From: Granulosicoccus sp045106855
Lineage (GTDB): Bacteria > Pseudomonadota > Gammaproteobacteria > Granulosicoccales > Granulosicoccaceae
NCBI GenBank assembly: GCA_045106855.1
Contig: JBGCFI010000076.1
Location: 44,871-108,870 of the forward strand
Length of the DNA: 64,000 bases
Direction: 5' to 3'
The notes under the pieces were generated by a model. It had not been told where the DNA came from and made no database searches. It saw only the letters and a list, made by a program, of their open reading frames with translations. The position numbers and the translations under genes were made by a program. The stretch's first letter is position 1. Each line of letters begins with the position of its first letter. Shown here in pieces: positions 47,287 through 56,823 of this stretch.

Positions 47287-47387
47287 AAGAAGACAACCTG
47301 ACTAAATAGAAAACCAACGGAAAGACGTGCACAACAGTGTAAGGTATTTGACGCGCACTAGAGCAAGGCGAATACCGCTAAAACGGC

Positions 47388-48200
47388 TCAACGCACTGGT
47401 TTGTTTATCTGGAAATCGCCAATCCCGGCGACTTCCAGCTGTTGCAGAGCCGCATCAACAGCCTGTTTATCCCGCAACGGACCAATTCGAACCCTGTAAA
47501 GTTGTCGCACCTTCTCGAAATCAACATACAGAGGTAGCCGGGTCATCCCCTCTACCCGCTGCATCAGGTTCTCGGCATTCGCCAAATCACTGAATGCGCC
47601 CAGCTGTATGGTAGGTGAAACGGCGTTATCCACTAGTCCGGATGCTACCTCGACCTCCGGTTCATGGTGGCTCAGTGCTTCGACAAGCACCTCAGCCTTA
47701 CCACTGTCGTGCATGTCCAGATTGACAGCAGCAGCGTACGAAAGATCGATGATTCGATCACCCACAAATGGCCCCCGATCGTTCACCTTAACAACGATGG
47801 AACGACCATTATCAACGCGCGTCACGCGCACAAACGTGGGTAATGGCAAATGCTTGTGGGCGGCTGTCATCTGATGCATGTCGTAGATTTCACCGCTGGC
47901 GGTCGCGTTTCCATGAAACTTGGAGCCGTACCAGCTGGCCACACCGCGCTCCCTGAAATTCCGCGCGGTGTCCAGGACGGCATAGCGCACGCCAAACACC
48001 TCATACTCGGATCGATTTCCAGAGCGTGATTTAGGCAGATTTCTCACTTCCATACTAGTGGTGGCCAGCAATGCCGGGTTGCCTGGGCCATCACCTGCAA
48101 CCGCTTTCTTCCAGACCGGTTCCGACACCGTGGCGGTACAGGCAGACAGCACCAGTGAGCTCGCTATCAAAACGCTAAGTGCCAGACTGCCAGTGCTCAC
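47388..48200 (-). CDS. rlpA: Septal ring lytic transglycosylase RlpA-like lipoprotein
   Basis: A lipoprotein of about 270 residues from GTG 48200, which overlaps the mltB stop as GTGA. The lipobox is LSAC. The double-psi beta-barrel domain shows GVASWYGSKFHGNATASGE and VKVNDRGPF with the catalytic Asp. A C-terminal SPOR domain (residues ~195-270, IQLGAFSDLANAENLMQRV) binds denuded septal glycan. The longer open frame to 48314 lies inside mltB and would bury the signal peptide. Confidence 0.92.
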   Translation of the reverse strand: MSTGSLALSVLIASSLVLSACTATVSEPVWKKAVAGDGPGNPALLATTSMEVRNLPKSRSGNRSEYEVFGVRYAVLDTARNFRERGVASWYGSKFHGNATASGEIYDMHQMTAAHKHLPLPTFVRVTRVDNGRSIVVKVNDRGPFVGDRIIDLSYAAAVNLDMHDSGKAEVLVEALSHHEPEVEVASGLVDNAVSPTIQLGAFSDLANAENLMQRVEGMTRLPLYVDFEKVRQLYRVRIGPLRDKQAVDAALQQLEVAGIGDFQINKPVR

Positions 48201-49246
48201 GATGACTCTCCGGCGGACCGGCGAATAGCTTCGGCCAGCTGAAATACCGCCATCGCGTAGAGTCGGCTGTGGTTGTATCGTGTTATCACGTAAAAATTCT
48301 GATAACCCACCCATAACTCCTGTCCACTTTCACCATCCATTGTCATGACACTAAGTGCTTCGCTTGCCTTTGCGCCGGAAGGTGTGAATCCCATTGCGTT
48401 CACAGTCTCCACATCAATTACCGGCGACAGACTTTCACGTACAAGCTGTCGCATGGGCTGTGTAATCCCGTCTTCAGGTAACCATTGCTCAGCGATGGGG
48501 GCCGCCTTTTGCCAACCATGTCTCGAAAGATAATTAGCCACAGAACCAATTATGTCTGCAGGGCTCGAGAACAGATCGCGTGTGCCGTCTTCATCAAAAT
48601 CGATGGCATATTGCCGGTAGCTCGATGAAATGAATTGCGGCATGCCCATGGCGCCGGCATAACTGCCCTTTACCGACACAGTGTCCCAGCCCTCGCTTTC
48701 ACTGAGTAGCAGAAATTCAGTCATCTCACGGGTGAAAAATGCCGAACGTCTGGGAAAATCAAATGCCAGGGTAGCCAGTGCTTCAAGAACACCGTAGGAG
48801 CCTGTGTTGCCACCGTAATAGGTTTCGACTCCAATAATGGCCGTTATGATTTCAGCCGGCACCCCGAAACGGGTTTGCGCCTGATCGAGCAAAGCCCGGT
48901 GTTCGCGCATGAATGCCTTACCGCCTTCGGTACGTTTTTTTGTCACGAAGATTGGGCGATACTCGCGCCACGTCAGGGTCCGCTCCGCCGGTCTGGCAAT
49001 AGCATCCAGAATGCTTTGCTGGCGAGTCAGTCGCGAGAAAAACCCCGCTACGCGATTAACGTTCAGGTCGTTGTCGGCACTGACAGTCCGGATATAGTCG
49101 CGCACGCTTTCGCGCTGTATATACCGGTCGGCGTTTTCATTCGCCAAAACAGCATTGCAGGCACAGGCGAGCACTACAAACACGGTTAGAAGTCTTCGCT
49201 TACAGCGTACGCTCTTCACCAAAATATTCACTGAACGGGTTAGCAC
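48197..49246 (-). CDS. mltB: Membrane-bound lytic murein transglycosylase B
   Basis: A 349-residue SLT-family 103 enzyme that cleaves glycan strands with 1,6-anhydro product. The catalytic Glu lies in IIGVETYYGGNTG; MGMPQFISSSYR and FDEDGTRDLF are further conserved. An N-terminal hydrophobic segment (RRLLTVFVVLACACNAVLA) is a signal peptide. No ATG precedes it: candidates are GTG 49246, GTG 49231, TTG 49222 and GTG 49219, the last giving the most natural signal. It is coupled with rlpA by a 4-bp overlap. Confidence 0.93.
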   Translation of the reverse strand: MLTRSVNILVKSVRCKRRLLTVFVVLACACNAVLANENADRYIQRESVRDYIRTVSADNDLNVNRVAGFFSRLTRQQSILDAIARPAERTLTWREYRPIFVTKKRTEGGKAFMREHRALLDQAQTRFGVPAEIITAIIGVETYYGGNTGSYGVLEALATLAFDFPRRSAFFTREMTEFLLLSESEGWDTVSVKGSYAGAMGMPQFISSSYRQYAIDFDEDGTRDLFSSPADIIGSVANYLSRHGWQKAAPIAEQWLPEDGITQPMRQLVRESLSPVIDVETVNAMGFTPSGAKASEALSVMTMDGESGQELWVGYQNFYVITRYNHSRLYAMAVFQLAEAIRRSAGESS

Positions 49247-49314
49247 AAGAGTCTAGTAGACGCTGAACAAAATAGCGGCCGCGAACACGCCGGCACAGGC
49301 GCTTTTATCATTCG

Positions 49315-50022
49315 TTAACGAACGCTGCACCAGTCAATGGGCTTCTCACCGTGCGAATCGAGCCATTCATTGGCCTTGGAGAAGTGCTGGCAGCCGAGAA
49401 AACCGCGATGTGCCGATAACGGCGAAGGATGAGGCGCACTTAGCACGAGATGGCGATCGGCGTCGATGACTTGCCCTTTTTTTTGCGCGTAACTTCCCCA
49501 CAGTAAAAAAACCAGGTGCTCTCGCTCATCGCTCAGACTCTTGATCACGCTGTCTGTAAACGTCTCCCAACCACGCCCCTGGTGAGAAGCCGCTTGCCCG
49601 CTTTCCACCGTCAAGACGCTATTGAGCAAAAAGACGCCCTGCTCGGCCCATGGAACAAGACAACCTTTACGACGCTTGGCCAGGGGGTCATCCATCGGTC
49701 CCAGATCGTTGTCGATTTCCTTGAAGATATTGAGCAGCGAGGGCGGAATAGCAACACCTTCGGGCACCGAGAAACTCAAGCCGTGAGCCTGGCCGGGTCC
49801 GTGATAGGGGTCCTGCCCGAGGATCACCACTTTGACCTTTTCAAATGGCGTCAATGCGAAGGCGTTGAACCAGACGCTCGAATGTGGAAAAACCACCGCC
49901 GACTGAGCTTTCCGATGTGCAAGATATGCGCGCAGTTCCTGCATATATTCCGATGCATATTCTGCTTCCAGACGCTTTTTCCAGCTTGGATCAAGAACTA
50001 CCGGTGTACGCTTTTCAACCAC
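49315..50022 (-). CDS. ung: Uracil-DNA glycosylase
   Basis: A family-1 UDG of about 235 residues that removes uracil from DNA. The catalytic motif GQDPYHGPGQAHGLSF and the HPSPLSAHRGF loop are complete. GTG 50022 is chosen because GGAAGG lies about 7 nt upstream; the longer frame to 50079 adds non-conserved residues. It is divergent from lptD. Confidence 0.95.
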   Translation of the reverse strand: MVEKRTPVVLDPSWKKRLEAEYASEYMQELRAYLAHRKAQSAVVFPHSSVWFNAFALTPFEKVKVVILGQDPYHGPGQAHGLSFSVPEGVAIPPSLLNIFKEIDNDLGPMDDPLAKRRKGCLVPWAEQGVFLLNSVLTVESGQAASHQGRGWETFTDSVIKSLSDEREHLVFLLWGSYAQKKGQVIDADRHLVLSAPHPSPLSAHRGFLGCQHFSKANEWLDSHGEKPIDWCSVR

Positions 50023-50155
50023 GATGCCCTTCCGTAAAACCCTGTCGGGAAACCGCCTATTACACCACACCAAAGGCAAAGCCGACTATCATTAAGACTT
50101 CGACCCTTCTGGCTGGAATTTCCACATCAGGCGTCTGCCCTTTATTACTACAGGA

Positions 50156-52327
50156 GTGTTTTGCGTCCTGAGCGCCTGCCGAGTCGCCGAGGCGGCTCTG
50201 TGTCCGGCGCCAGCGTTCGTGTACTCCCCCGAAACTTTCGCCAGTCAGCCCGGGGTTCCCGTCACGGCAGAAGCCGATAGCGTCGAAACCGACGGTGGTG
50301 TCGTCACGCTGCAAGGCAATACCATCATCGAATATCTGGGGCGCAAGCTAACCGCTCAAAATGCGTTGTACAACCAGGACACCGGTGAACTCTCAGTCGA
50401 GGGCTCGCTTAGCTTTTTAGGAGCCGGTGTTCAGCTGGAAAGTAACAACGCCTACATAGACATCGACGACGATATATTCACTACCGGTGAGAGTGACTAC
50501 CAACTCGATCTGAACGGCAAACGAGCCACCGGAACCGCATCGGCGATGGAGGGCTTGCCCAATGGTGATTTTGCGCTAACTGGCGCTACCTATTCCACCT
50601 GTCCTCCCGGCGATAGAAGCTGGTACCTGAAAGCTGACAGCCTGCAGCTCTATCCATCCGAGGGTGTAGGCACCGCAAAGAACCTGCGCCTGGTCTTCAA
50701 AGGTGTCCCCCTGCTGGCAGTCCCTGTATTCAGTTTTCCGATTAGTGACAAGCGTAAAACCGGATTTCTGGCGCCAGTCATTGCGCGCGGCGAATCCACC
50801 GGACTCGAGTTGCATCTGCCCTGGTACTGGAATATTCGCCCCGAAGCCGATGCGACGTTTACCCCTAGATTCATGAGTAAACGGGGGACACAACTGCAAA
50901 CCGAGCTTCGTTACAAAAACTGGCAAGGCATGTGGACTCTGGATCATGAATACCTGCGTGATCGCGCTCTGGACAACGACTCCCGGTATTTCACGCAGTT
51001 ACGCCACAACGGCAGGTTCAACGCCGAGTACACATCAGAAATTATTGCGCGTCGTGTATCCGATAAAGATTATCTGGAAGATCTGGGCAATGGTTTACAA
51101 CTGGCGAGCATCACACATCTTGAGCAGCGAGCCGATCTGATTTTCGAAAGAGATCGTGTCCACGGCCTGGCTCGGCTGCAAGGTTTCCAGACAGTTGATG
51201 AAAGCATATCTGCAGAAGATCGTCCTCATTCGCGGCTACCGCAGATAAAGGTAGAAGTTGATTCAGGCAGGCTGCCTCTGGGTATCAGGGCTGATCTGGT
51301 TGGCGAGTTCGTTTACTTTGACAAGGATGATGCGGTTACCGGAGCGCGTTTGGATTTACAGCCAAAGCTGGAGCTGCCAATGGTCGGAGATGCCTGGTTT
51401 TTCCGGCCGAGCGTTTCTCATCGTTTCACCTATTACAACCTGAACAATACGGGCGATATCTTTGAAAGAACCAGCTCCCGAAATCTCAATACGCTCAGTG
51501 TAGACAGTGGCCTGTTCTTTGACCGTGTACTTGACGATAGAGGCTCTGTACAAACACTGGAACCCCGCCTGTTCTACCTGCGTGTGCCACACACTGACCA
51601 GTCCGGGATTCCAGTCTTCGATTCAAGCGCGTTCGATTTCAATATCAGTCAGCTTTTTCGCGATAACCGGTTTAGCGGCGCTGACCGTCTGGCTGATGCC
51701 AACCAGCTCTCGATGGCACTCACCACTCGCACTATCGATGGCGAAGATGGTCGTGATCTGTTCCGTGCCAGTGTCGGGCAGATTCGGTATTTCGATGATC
51801 GGCGCGTCACACTGCCGCAAAATTCTGTCGAAACGCGCGATACCTCAGATTTTGTCGGCGAAGTTTTTACCGCACTGACACAAGACTGGGTTGGCAAGGG
51901 CAGCATACAATGGAACCCGGACGAGACCAGTACCGTAAGAAGTTCACTGGCACTCGGGTACAGGCTTAGTCCCAATCACATCGCAAATGTTGCGCATCGC
52001 GTTGTCAAATCAGAAGAACGTCAGCAAAGGACTGAACAGATCGATCTATCCGCCCTCTGGAAGATTAATGATTCGTGGCGTATCGCCGGCCGCTGGAACT
52101 ACTCGCTGGATGCGGATCAAAGTATCGAATCCTTACTGGCGATCGAATACGAAAGCTGCTGCTGGGCCACACGGTTTGCAGCCAGACGCTATATCGCTGA
52201 CGATGGAGAGGACCACAACGTCAGCGTTTACCTTCAATTAGTGCTTAAAGGCCTGGCGCCATTGGGGCAGAACTACGGTGCACTGCTTGAAAATGCAGTA
52301 ACCGGCTATCGGGATACCCTGGAATGA
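50156..52327 (+). CDS. lptD: LPS-assembly protein LptD
   Basis: A 723-residue outer-membrane beta-barrel that inserts LPS with LptE. The OstA-like N-domain (residues ~38-150, EADSVETDGGVVTLQGNTIIEY) precedes the barrel; SFPISDKRKTGFLAP and the RFMSKRGTQLQTELRY strand are typical. Two cysteines near residue 657 (ESCCWATRF) and one near 145 (STCPPGD) could form the inter-domain disulfides. GTG 50156 is the only standard start in this frame and leaves a short, uncharged signal. The frame continues upstream to ATC 50126 with a basic n-region, so the true start may be non-standard. surA overlaps by 4 bp. Confidence 0.92.
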   Translation: MFCVLSACRVAEAALCPAPAFVYSPETFASQPGVPVTAEADSVETDGGVVTLQGNTIIEYLGRKLTAQNALYNQDTGELSVEGSLSFLGAGVQLESNNAYIDIDDDIFTTGESDYQLDLNGKRATGTASAMEGLPNGDFALTGATYSTCPPGDRSWYLKADSLQLYPSEGVGTAKNLRLVFKGVPLLAVPVFSFPISDKRKTGFLAPVIARGESTGLELHLPWYWNIRPEADATFTPRFMSKRGTQLQTELRYKNWQGMWTLDHEYLRDRALDNDSRYFTQLRHNGRFNAEYTSEIIARRVSDKDYLEDLGNGLQLASITHLEQRADLIFERDRVHGLARLQGFQTVDESISAEDRPHSRLPQIKVEVDSGRLPLGIRADLVGEFVYFDKDDAVTGARLDLQPKLELPMVGDAWFFRPSVSHRFTYYNLNNTGDIFERTSSRNLNTLSVDSGLFFDRVLDDRGSVQTLEPRLFYLRVPHTDQSGIPVFDSSAFDFNISQLFRDNRFSGADRLADANQLSMALTTRTIDGEDGRDLFRASVGQIRYFDDRRVTLPQNSVETRDTSDFVGEVFTALTQDWVGKGSIQWNPDETSTVRSSLALGYRLSPNHIANVAHRVVKSEERQQRTEQIDLSALWKINDSWRIAGRWNYSLDADQSIESLLAIEYESCCWATRFAARRYIADDGEDHNVSVYLQLVLKGLAPLGQNYGALLENAVTGYRDTLE

Positions 52328-53649
52328 TCAGATTAATTATCGATTCAATGAACAGACTATTAAAAAGGAGCGTGCCTGCGACGCTTGCGACCTGTTTTGG
52401 ACTAACGTGGCTATTAGCCTCATCCTTACAGACCGCTAATGCGCAGGATATCGAACTCGACCGGATACGCGCTGTTGTCAATGAAGGTGTTGTACTCAAT
52501 AGCGATCTTAGCGACGCGGTTGAGTTCTACAAGCAACAGGCCCGGAGCAATTCCCAAAGTACGCCGCCCGATAACATCATCAACGAACGACTGCTCGATC
52601 AACTGATCGATCAGGAAGTTCGCCGTCAGCATGCGCGTCAGCTGGGAATTGCCGTCGATCCGGGCAGCGTCAATCGTGCAATCGAACAGATCGCGCGCAA
52701 CAACAATATGGATACGTTGCGCTTTCGCGACACCATCCAGCAACAGGGTATAAGCTACGATAAGTTTCGCGACAACATCGAACAGGAGATCCTGCTTCAA
52801 CGCTTGATCGAACGTGATGTTCAATCCCGCATCCGGGTGTCACAACAGGAAATTGACGACTTTGTCGATGCAGCCAAGAACGATGTGGCAGAGCGACAGC
52901 GCTACAGAATAAATCACATCCTGATAGCAGTCCCTTCGTCAGCCGAAGATGCACAGTTTGCTGAGGCCAACACCCGTGCGGAAGCTGTTCTGGCCAGTTT
53001 GCGTTCGGGCGATGACTTTGCCCGGGTAGCTGCCGCAAGTTCAGACGGGGCGCGTGCTTTGCAAGGCGGCGATCTGGGATGGCGAACCCTGCAGGAACTA
53101 CCTGAGTTTCTGGCTAATGCGGTTCGCGATCTGGATGTGAACGGGCTGGCAGGCCCATTGCGTTCGGATAACGGATTGCATGTGGTACAGCTTGCCGACA
53201 AACAAAGTGGCGATCTGACAACACAGCAAGAGACGCTGGCACGACATATTTTTATCGCTGGAGACGATCGCTCTATTGAACAGACACTCGCAAGGGCTCG
53301 ACAACAAATCGTCAACGGAACACCTTTTGGCGATCTAGCCGCCAGCTTGAGCCAGGACCCCAACAGTGCCAACATCGGCGGCGAGCTTCCCTGGTTCACC
53401 CAGGGGCAGATGCCACCGGCAATGGATCAAATGGCAGAATCGCTGGCAATCAATGCCATCAGTCAGCCGTTTCGTACACAGTTCGGCTGGCACCTGATGC
53501 AGATTCTCGACAAACGTGTCACTAAAATCGATGAGCAGGCTCTGCGTGAACAGGCTGCCAACGCTTTGCGTCTGCGCAAGGTAGAACAGGAAACCGAACG
53601 CTGGTCGCAGCAACTGCGGGATGAATCCTACGTGGAAATTCGCGACTGA
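52324..53649 (+). CDS. surA: Periplasmic chaperone SurA (peptidyl-prolyl isomerase)
   Basis: A 441-residue chaperone for outer-membrane proteins such as LptD. A signal peptide ends near residue 39 (QTANAQD). The N-terminal chaperone domain is followed by two parvulin domains, the first around RINHILIAVPSS...GGDLGWRTL and the second around ARHIFIAGDD...GGELPWFTQG. ATG 52324 overlaps the lptD stop; ATG 52348 is an alternative. pdxA follows after 2 bp. Confidence 0.96.
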   Translation: MIRLIIDSMNRLLKRSVPATLATCFGLTWLLASSLQTANAQDIELDRIRAVVNEGVVLNSDLSDAVEFYKQQARSNSQSTPPDNIINERLLDQLIDQEVRRQHARQLGIAVDPGSVNRAIEQIARNNNMDTLRFRDTIQQQGISYDKFRDNIEQEILLQRLIERDVQSRIRVSQQEIDDFVDAAKNDVAERQRYRINHILIAVPSSAEDAQFAEANTRAEAVLASLRSGDDFARVAAASSDGARALQGGDLGWRTLQELPEFLANAVRDLDVNGLAGPLRSDNGLHVVQLADKQSGDLTTQQETLARHIFIAGDDRSIEQTLARARQQIVNGTPFGDLAASLSQDPNSANIGGELPWFTQGQMPPAMDQMAESLAINAISQPFRTQFGWHLMQILDKRVTKIDEQALREQAANALRLRKVEQETERWSQQLRDESYVEIRD

Positions 53650-53651
53650 TC

Positions 53652-54662
53652 GTGACCGTTGACAAAGACCGCATAGCCCCGATCGCAATAACCCCGGGCG
53701 AACCCGCAGGCATCGGGCCGGATTTAGTTGTGATGCTCGCGCAGAAGCCACGCAGCTCACGGCTTATTGCCGTCACCGATCCGGATCTACTGCAAGATCG
53801 CGCGCGCCTGCTCGGGTTGCCGCTGAAGGTTATGCGCCTGGAGAGTTCAAACAGTATCGATATTCCATGCGAGGCCGGCGCGCTCGCGGTCAAGCCAATA
53901 CCGCTGGATGTTCCTTGCGCGTGTGGTGTTATCGATTCGCGCAACGCCGCTCATGTATTGAAAACTCTGGACATGGCCACTGACGGATGCATGGCCGGTG
54001 AATATTCTGCAATGGTGACGGCACCTTTGCACAAGGGCGTGATAAACGACGCCGGTATCGCCTTCACCGGCCATACCGAATATCTGGCATCGCGCACCGG
54101 CGGTGAGCCGGTAATGATGCTGGCTACCGACACCCCTACCGGTGATTTGCGGGTAGCGCTAGCGACAACTCACTTGCCTTTGAATGAGGTAGCCGCGGCG
54201 CTTACTCCGGCTGTTCTTGAACAGGCTCTTTGCATTCTGCATCGGGATCTTGTTACACGATTTGGAATTGCTGATCCACACATTCTGGTGGCTGGCTTAA
54301 ATCCGCATGCCGGAGAAAGTGGTCATATGGGTCGCGAGGAAATCGATGTTATCGAGCCGGTGCTGGAGCGCCTGCGAAAACGCGGCATGAAACTCGAAGG
54401 CCCCCTGCCCGCTGATACCTTGTTTACACCACATCACTTAAAAGGCGCTGATGCCGTCATGGCCATGTTTCATGATCAGGGTTTACCGGTTCTCAAGTAT
54501 GCAGGCTTTGGCCGGGGAATCAATATTACCCTGGGACTACCGATCATTCGTACGTCAGTTGATCATGGAACCGCTCTGGATAAAGCCGGCACCGGAAAAA
54601 TTGATCAAGGTAGTCTGCACGCGGCTCTGACTTTGGCCGAAAAGCTGGCAGCGTCCTCTTGA
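53652..54662 (+). CDS. pdxA: 4-hydroxythreonine-4-phosphate dehydrogenase
   Basis: A 336-residue enzyme of the DXP-dependent vitamin B6 pathway. ITPGEPAGIGPDL near the start, the metal-binding His in FTGHTEYLA and the GLNPHAGESGHMG motif are all present, as is the FHDQGLPVLK segment. Translation starts at GTG 53652. The gene sits in the conserved lptD-surA-pdxA-rsmA-apaG-apaH run and overlaps rsmA by 4 bp. Confidence 0.96.
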   Translation: MTVDKDRIAPIAITPGEPAGIGPDLVVMLAQKPRSSRLIAVTDPDLLQDRARLLGLPLKVMRLESSNSIDIPCEAGALAVKPIPLDVPCACGVIDSRNAAHVLKTLDMATDGCMAGEYSAMVTAPLHKGVINDAGIAFTGHTEYLASRTGGEPVMMLATDTPTGDLRVALATTHLPLNEVAAALTPAVLEQALCILHRDLVTRFGIADPHILVAGLNPHAGESGHMGREEIDVIEPVLERLRKRGMKLEGPLPADTLFTPHHLKGADAVMAMFHDQGLPVLKYAGFGRGINITLGLPIIRTSVDHGTALDKAGTGKIDQGSLHAALTLAEKLAASS

Positions 54663-55459
54663 GCCCGCAACAGAACAAACCTGCGAAACATAGAGCTCGC
54701 AAACGTTTCGGCCAGAATTTCCTGCATGACGAATCAATCATTACGCGCATGCTGTCTGCCATGAAGCCTGCTCGCGATGATCATGTCGTCGAGGTGGGCC
54801 CCGGACTTGCCGCTCTGACCCTGCCGTTGCTCGACCACCTCGAGAGTCTGACGGTCGTGGAGATTGATCGGGACCTGATAGCGCGGCTACACGAACGCAA
54901 GCTGGACAAGCTGACAATTCACGAGGGCGATGTACTCGAGGTAGATTGGCAAACCATGGCTAACGGGCACCCTTTACGCATCGTTGGCAACCTGCCCTAC
55001 AATATTGGCACACCACTTCTTATCGAACTTCTGGCGCATCATCCTGTGATCCGCGATGTGCACGTCATGCTGCAGAAGGAAGTCGTTGATCGCCTGCATG
55101 CGGTTTCTGGAACGCGAGCGTATGGCAGACTCAGCGTACTCATGCAAAGCGTATTTACCATTACACCACTATTCACTGTGCCGGCATCGGCTTTCGACCC
55201 GGTTCCCAAGGTCGAGTCTGCCGTGGTGCGGCTCAAAACGCGCGATGATGCGCTGGACCCTGCCGAGCTGACTGCGCTGCAGGCGGTCACTCGTCTGGCC
55301 TTTGCCAACAAGCGTAAAACCTTGCGTAACAACTTCAAAGGGCATCTGGACGAGCAGCAACTTGGTGCCCTGCAGATCAACCCACAGGCACGGGCTGAGA
55401 CTTTGTCACTGGAGGACTTTAAACGCCTGGCCGGACATCTGGCGACTCAAGCTCATTAG
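54659..55459 (+). CDS. rsmA: 16S rRNA dimethyladenosine transferase RsmA (KsgA)
   Basis: A 266-residue SAM enzyme dimethylating A1518 and A1519 of 16S rRNA. KRFGQNFLHD near the start, the VEVGPGLAALT SAM loop, and the NLPYNIGTPLL catalytic motif are present. The start TTG 54659 overlaps the pdxA stop (TTGA). A short inverted repeat GTGGG/CCCAC follows the stop at 55461-55475 but lacks a T-run. Confidence 0.96.
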   Translation: MSPQQNKPAKHRARKRFGQNFLHDESIITRMLSAMKPARDDHVVEVGPGLAALTLPLLDHLESLTVVEIDRDLIARLHERKLDKLTIHEGDVLEVDWQTMANGHPLRIVGNLPYNIGTPLLIELLAHHPVIRDVHVMLQKEVVDRLHAVSGTRAYGRLSVLMQSVFTITPLFTVPASAFDPVPKVESAVVRLKTRDDALDPAELTALQAVTRLAFANKRKTLRNNFKGHLDEQQLGALQINPQARAETLSLEDFKRLAGHLATQAH

Positions 55460-55569
55460 CGTGGGTCGCGCCCACAGAGTCCTGCTAAACACATTGAGGT
55501 TAACGTAACGCGCCCCTGCAATGATAATATGGTAATCCCCGCCGCGGCGACAACACGCCAGACCCACAC

Positions 55570-55986
55570 ATGACCATCGATGTGAACCTCGACATGAACG
55601 CCGACACAGACAATACCGGACGCAACATCGAAGTCGATATAGACACCTTGTACGTTGAGTCCGAATCTGACCCTGAACGTAACCGCTTCGTATTTGCCTA
55701 TACAGTGACTATCCGTAATGTTGGTGATACGGCCGCACGCCTGCTAACGCGTCACTGGGTTATCCGGGATGGCAATGGCAAGGTTCAGGAAGTACAAGGC
55801 GAAGGCGTGGTCGGTGAACAACCTCACCTGAAACCCGGCGAAGGTTTTCAGTATACGAGCGGCACCATGCTGGAAACATCCATGGGTACCATGGGCGGCA
55901 GTTATATGCTGGTTACGGACGACGGAACAGAATTCAAGGCACCGATTGCCGATTTCCTGTTGTCCGCACCTCGCATACTTCACTAG
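55570..55986 (+). CDS. apaG: ApaG protein (Co2+/Mg2+ efflux-associated, DUF525)
   Basis: A 138-residue protein of fibronectin-III-like fold. NRFVFAYTVTIRNVGDTAARLLTRHW and GEGVVGEQPHLKPGEGFQYTSG are diagnostic, and the HPNxGxG-like glycine-rich site is replaced in the usual way by the GEGVVGEQP loop. The biochemical role is unsettled; in enterics it is linked to cobalt and magnesium resistance. It is 110 bp after rsmA and 33 bp before apaH. Confidence 0.93.
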   Translation: MTIDVNLDMNADTDNTGRNIEVDIDTLYVESESDPERNRFVFAYTVTIRNVGDTAARLLTRHWVIRDGNGKVQEVQGEGVVGEQPHLKPGEGFQYTSGTMLETSMGTMGGSYMLVTDDGTEFKAPIADFLLSAPRILH

Positions 55987-56019
55987 CGTTCAATTCCTGA
56001 ACAACCCGGACTGACTGTC

Positions 56020-56823
56020 ATGACCACGTACGTCATAGGTGATCTGCAAGGTTGTCTGAATTCGCTGGAACGCCTTCTGGAAAAACTGCGGTTTGAACCG
56101 GCAAGCGATCGACTGTGGTTTGTCGGCGATCTGGTGAATCGTGGTCCCAAATCGTTACAGACTTTACGGTTTGTAAAATCGCTGGGCGATGCCGCCATCA
56201 GTGTATTGGGAAATCACGATTTACACCTTCTGGCTGTGGTGTACGGTTATCGCAAGCCATCCGGCAAGGATACGCTTAAACGTATTCTTAACGCCCCGGA
56301 TCGAGACGAGTTATGCAACTGGCTGGCCGCGCGTCCTCTGCTGCACACCGATACCACCTTAGGTCACACTCTGGTACATGCGGGTATTCACCCGCATTGG
56401 TCATTGAAAAGAGCAACACGACTGGCGGACAAGCTTCATAAGGCCCTGATTACAAACCCCGATGAGCTGTTCGAAAATATGTACGGAAACACGCCAGCTT
56501 ATTGGAGTAAGGGTCTCAAAAAACACAAGCTCAATCGATTTGCTATTAACGTATTCACTCGTATGCGCTACTGTCAACTGGATGGGGCACTGGACTTCGA
56601 ATTTAATGGCGGCCCTGCCGATGCCCCGAAACATCTGCGCCCCTGGTATGCCTTGCCCGATAGAAAACCCTTGGGCAGTCGTGTCATATTTGGCCACTGG
56701 TCAAGTCATCCAGCCATGAGCCCAGCTGATGTCATGCCGACCGACCGAGGCTGTGTCTGGGGAGGATGTTTGAGTGCCTATGCCATTGAACGCAAAGAAA
56801 GCGTATGGGTGAAATGCCGCTAG
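56020..56823 (+). CDS. apaH: Symmetrical bis(5'-nucleosyl)-tetraphosphatase
   Basis: A 267-residue metallophosphatase that splits Ap4A into two ADP. The metal-binding signatures are GDLQGC (residues ~7-12), VGDLVNRGP and LGNHDLHLLA, and the C-terminal part contains VFGHWSSHP-like IFGHWSSH. It is the last gene of the lptD cluster and its stop overlaps the convergent acyltransferase stop by 4 bp. Confidence 0.95.
   Translation: MTTYVIGDLQGCLNSLERLLEKLRFEPASDRLWFVGDLVNRGPKSLQTLRFVKSLGDAAISVLGNHDLHLLAVVYGYRKPSGKDTLKRILNAPDRDELCNWLAARPLLHTDTTLGHTLVHAGIHPHWSLKRATRLADKLHKALITNPDELFENMYGNTPAYWSKGLKKHKLNRFAINVFTRMRYCQLDGALDFEFNGGPADAPKHLRPWYALPDRKPLGSRVIFGHWSSHPAMSPADVMPTDRGCVWGGCLSAYAIERKESVWVKCR

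Noticed and set aside
55461..55475. Small hairpin after rsmA
   Set aside because: Five base pairs without a T-run; transcription into apaG is expected in this operon.
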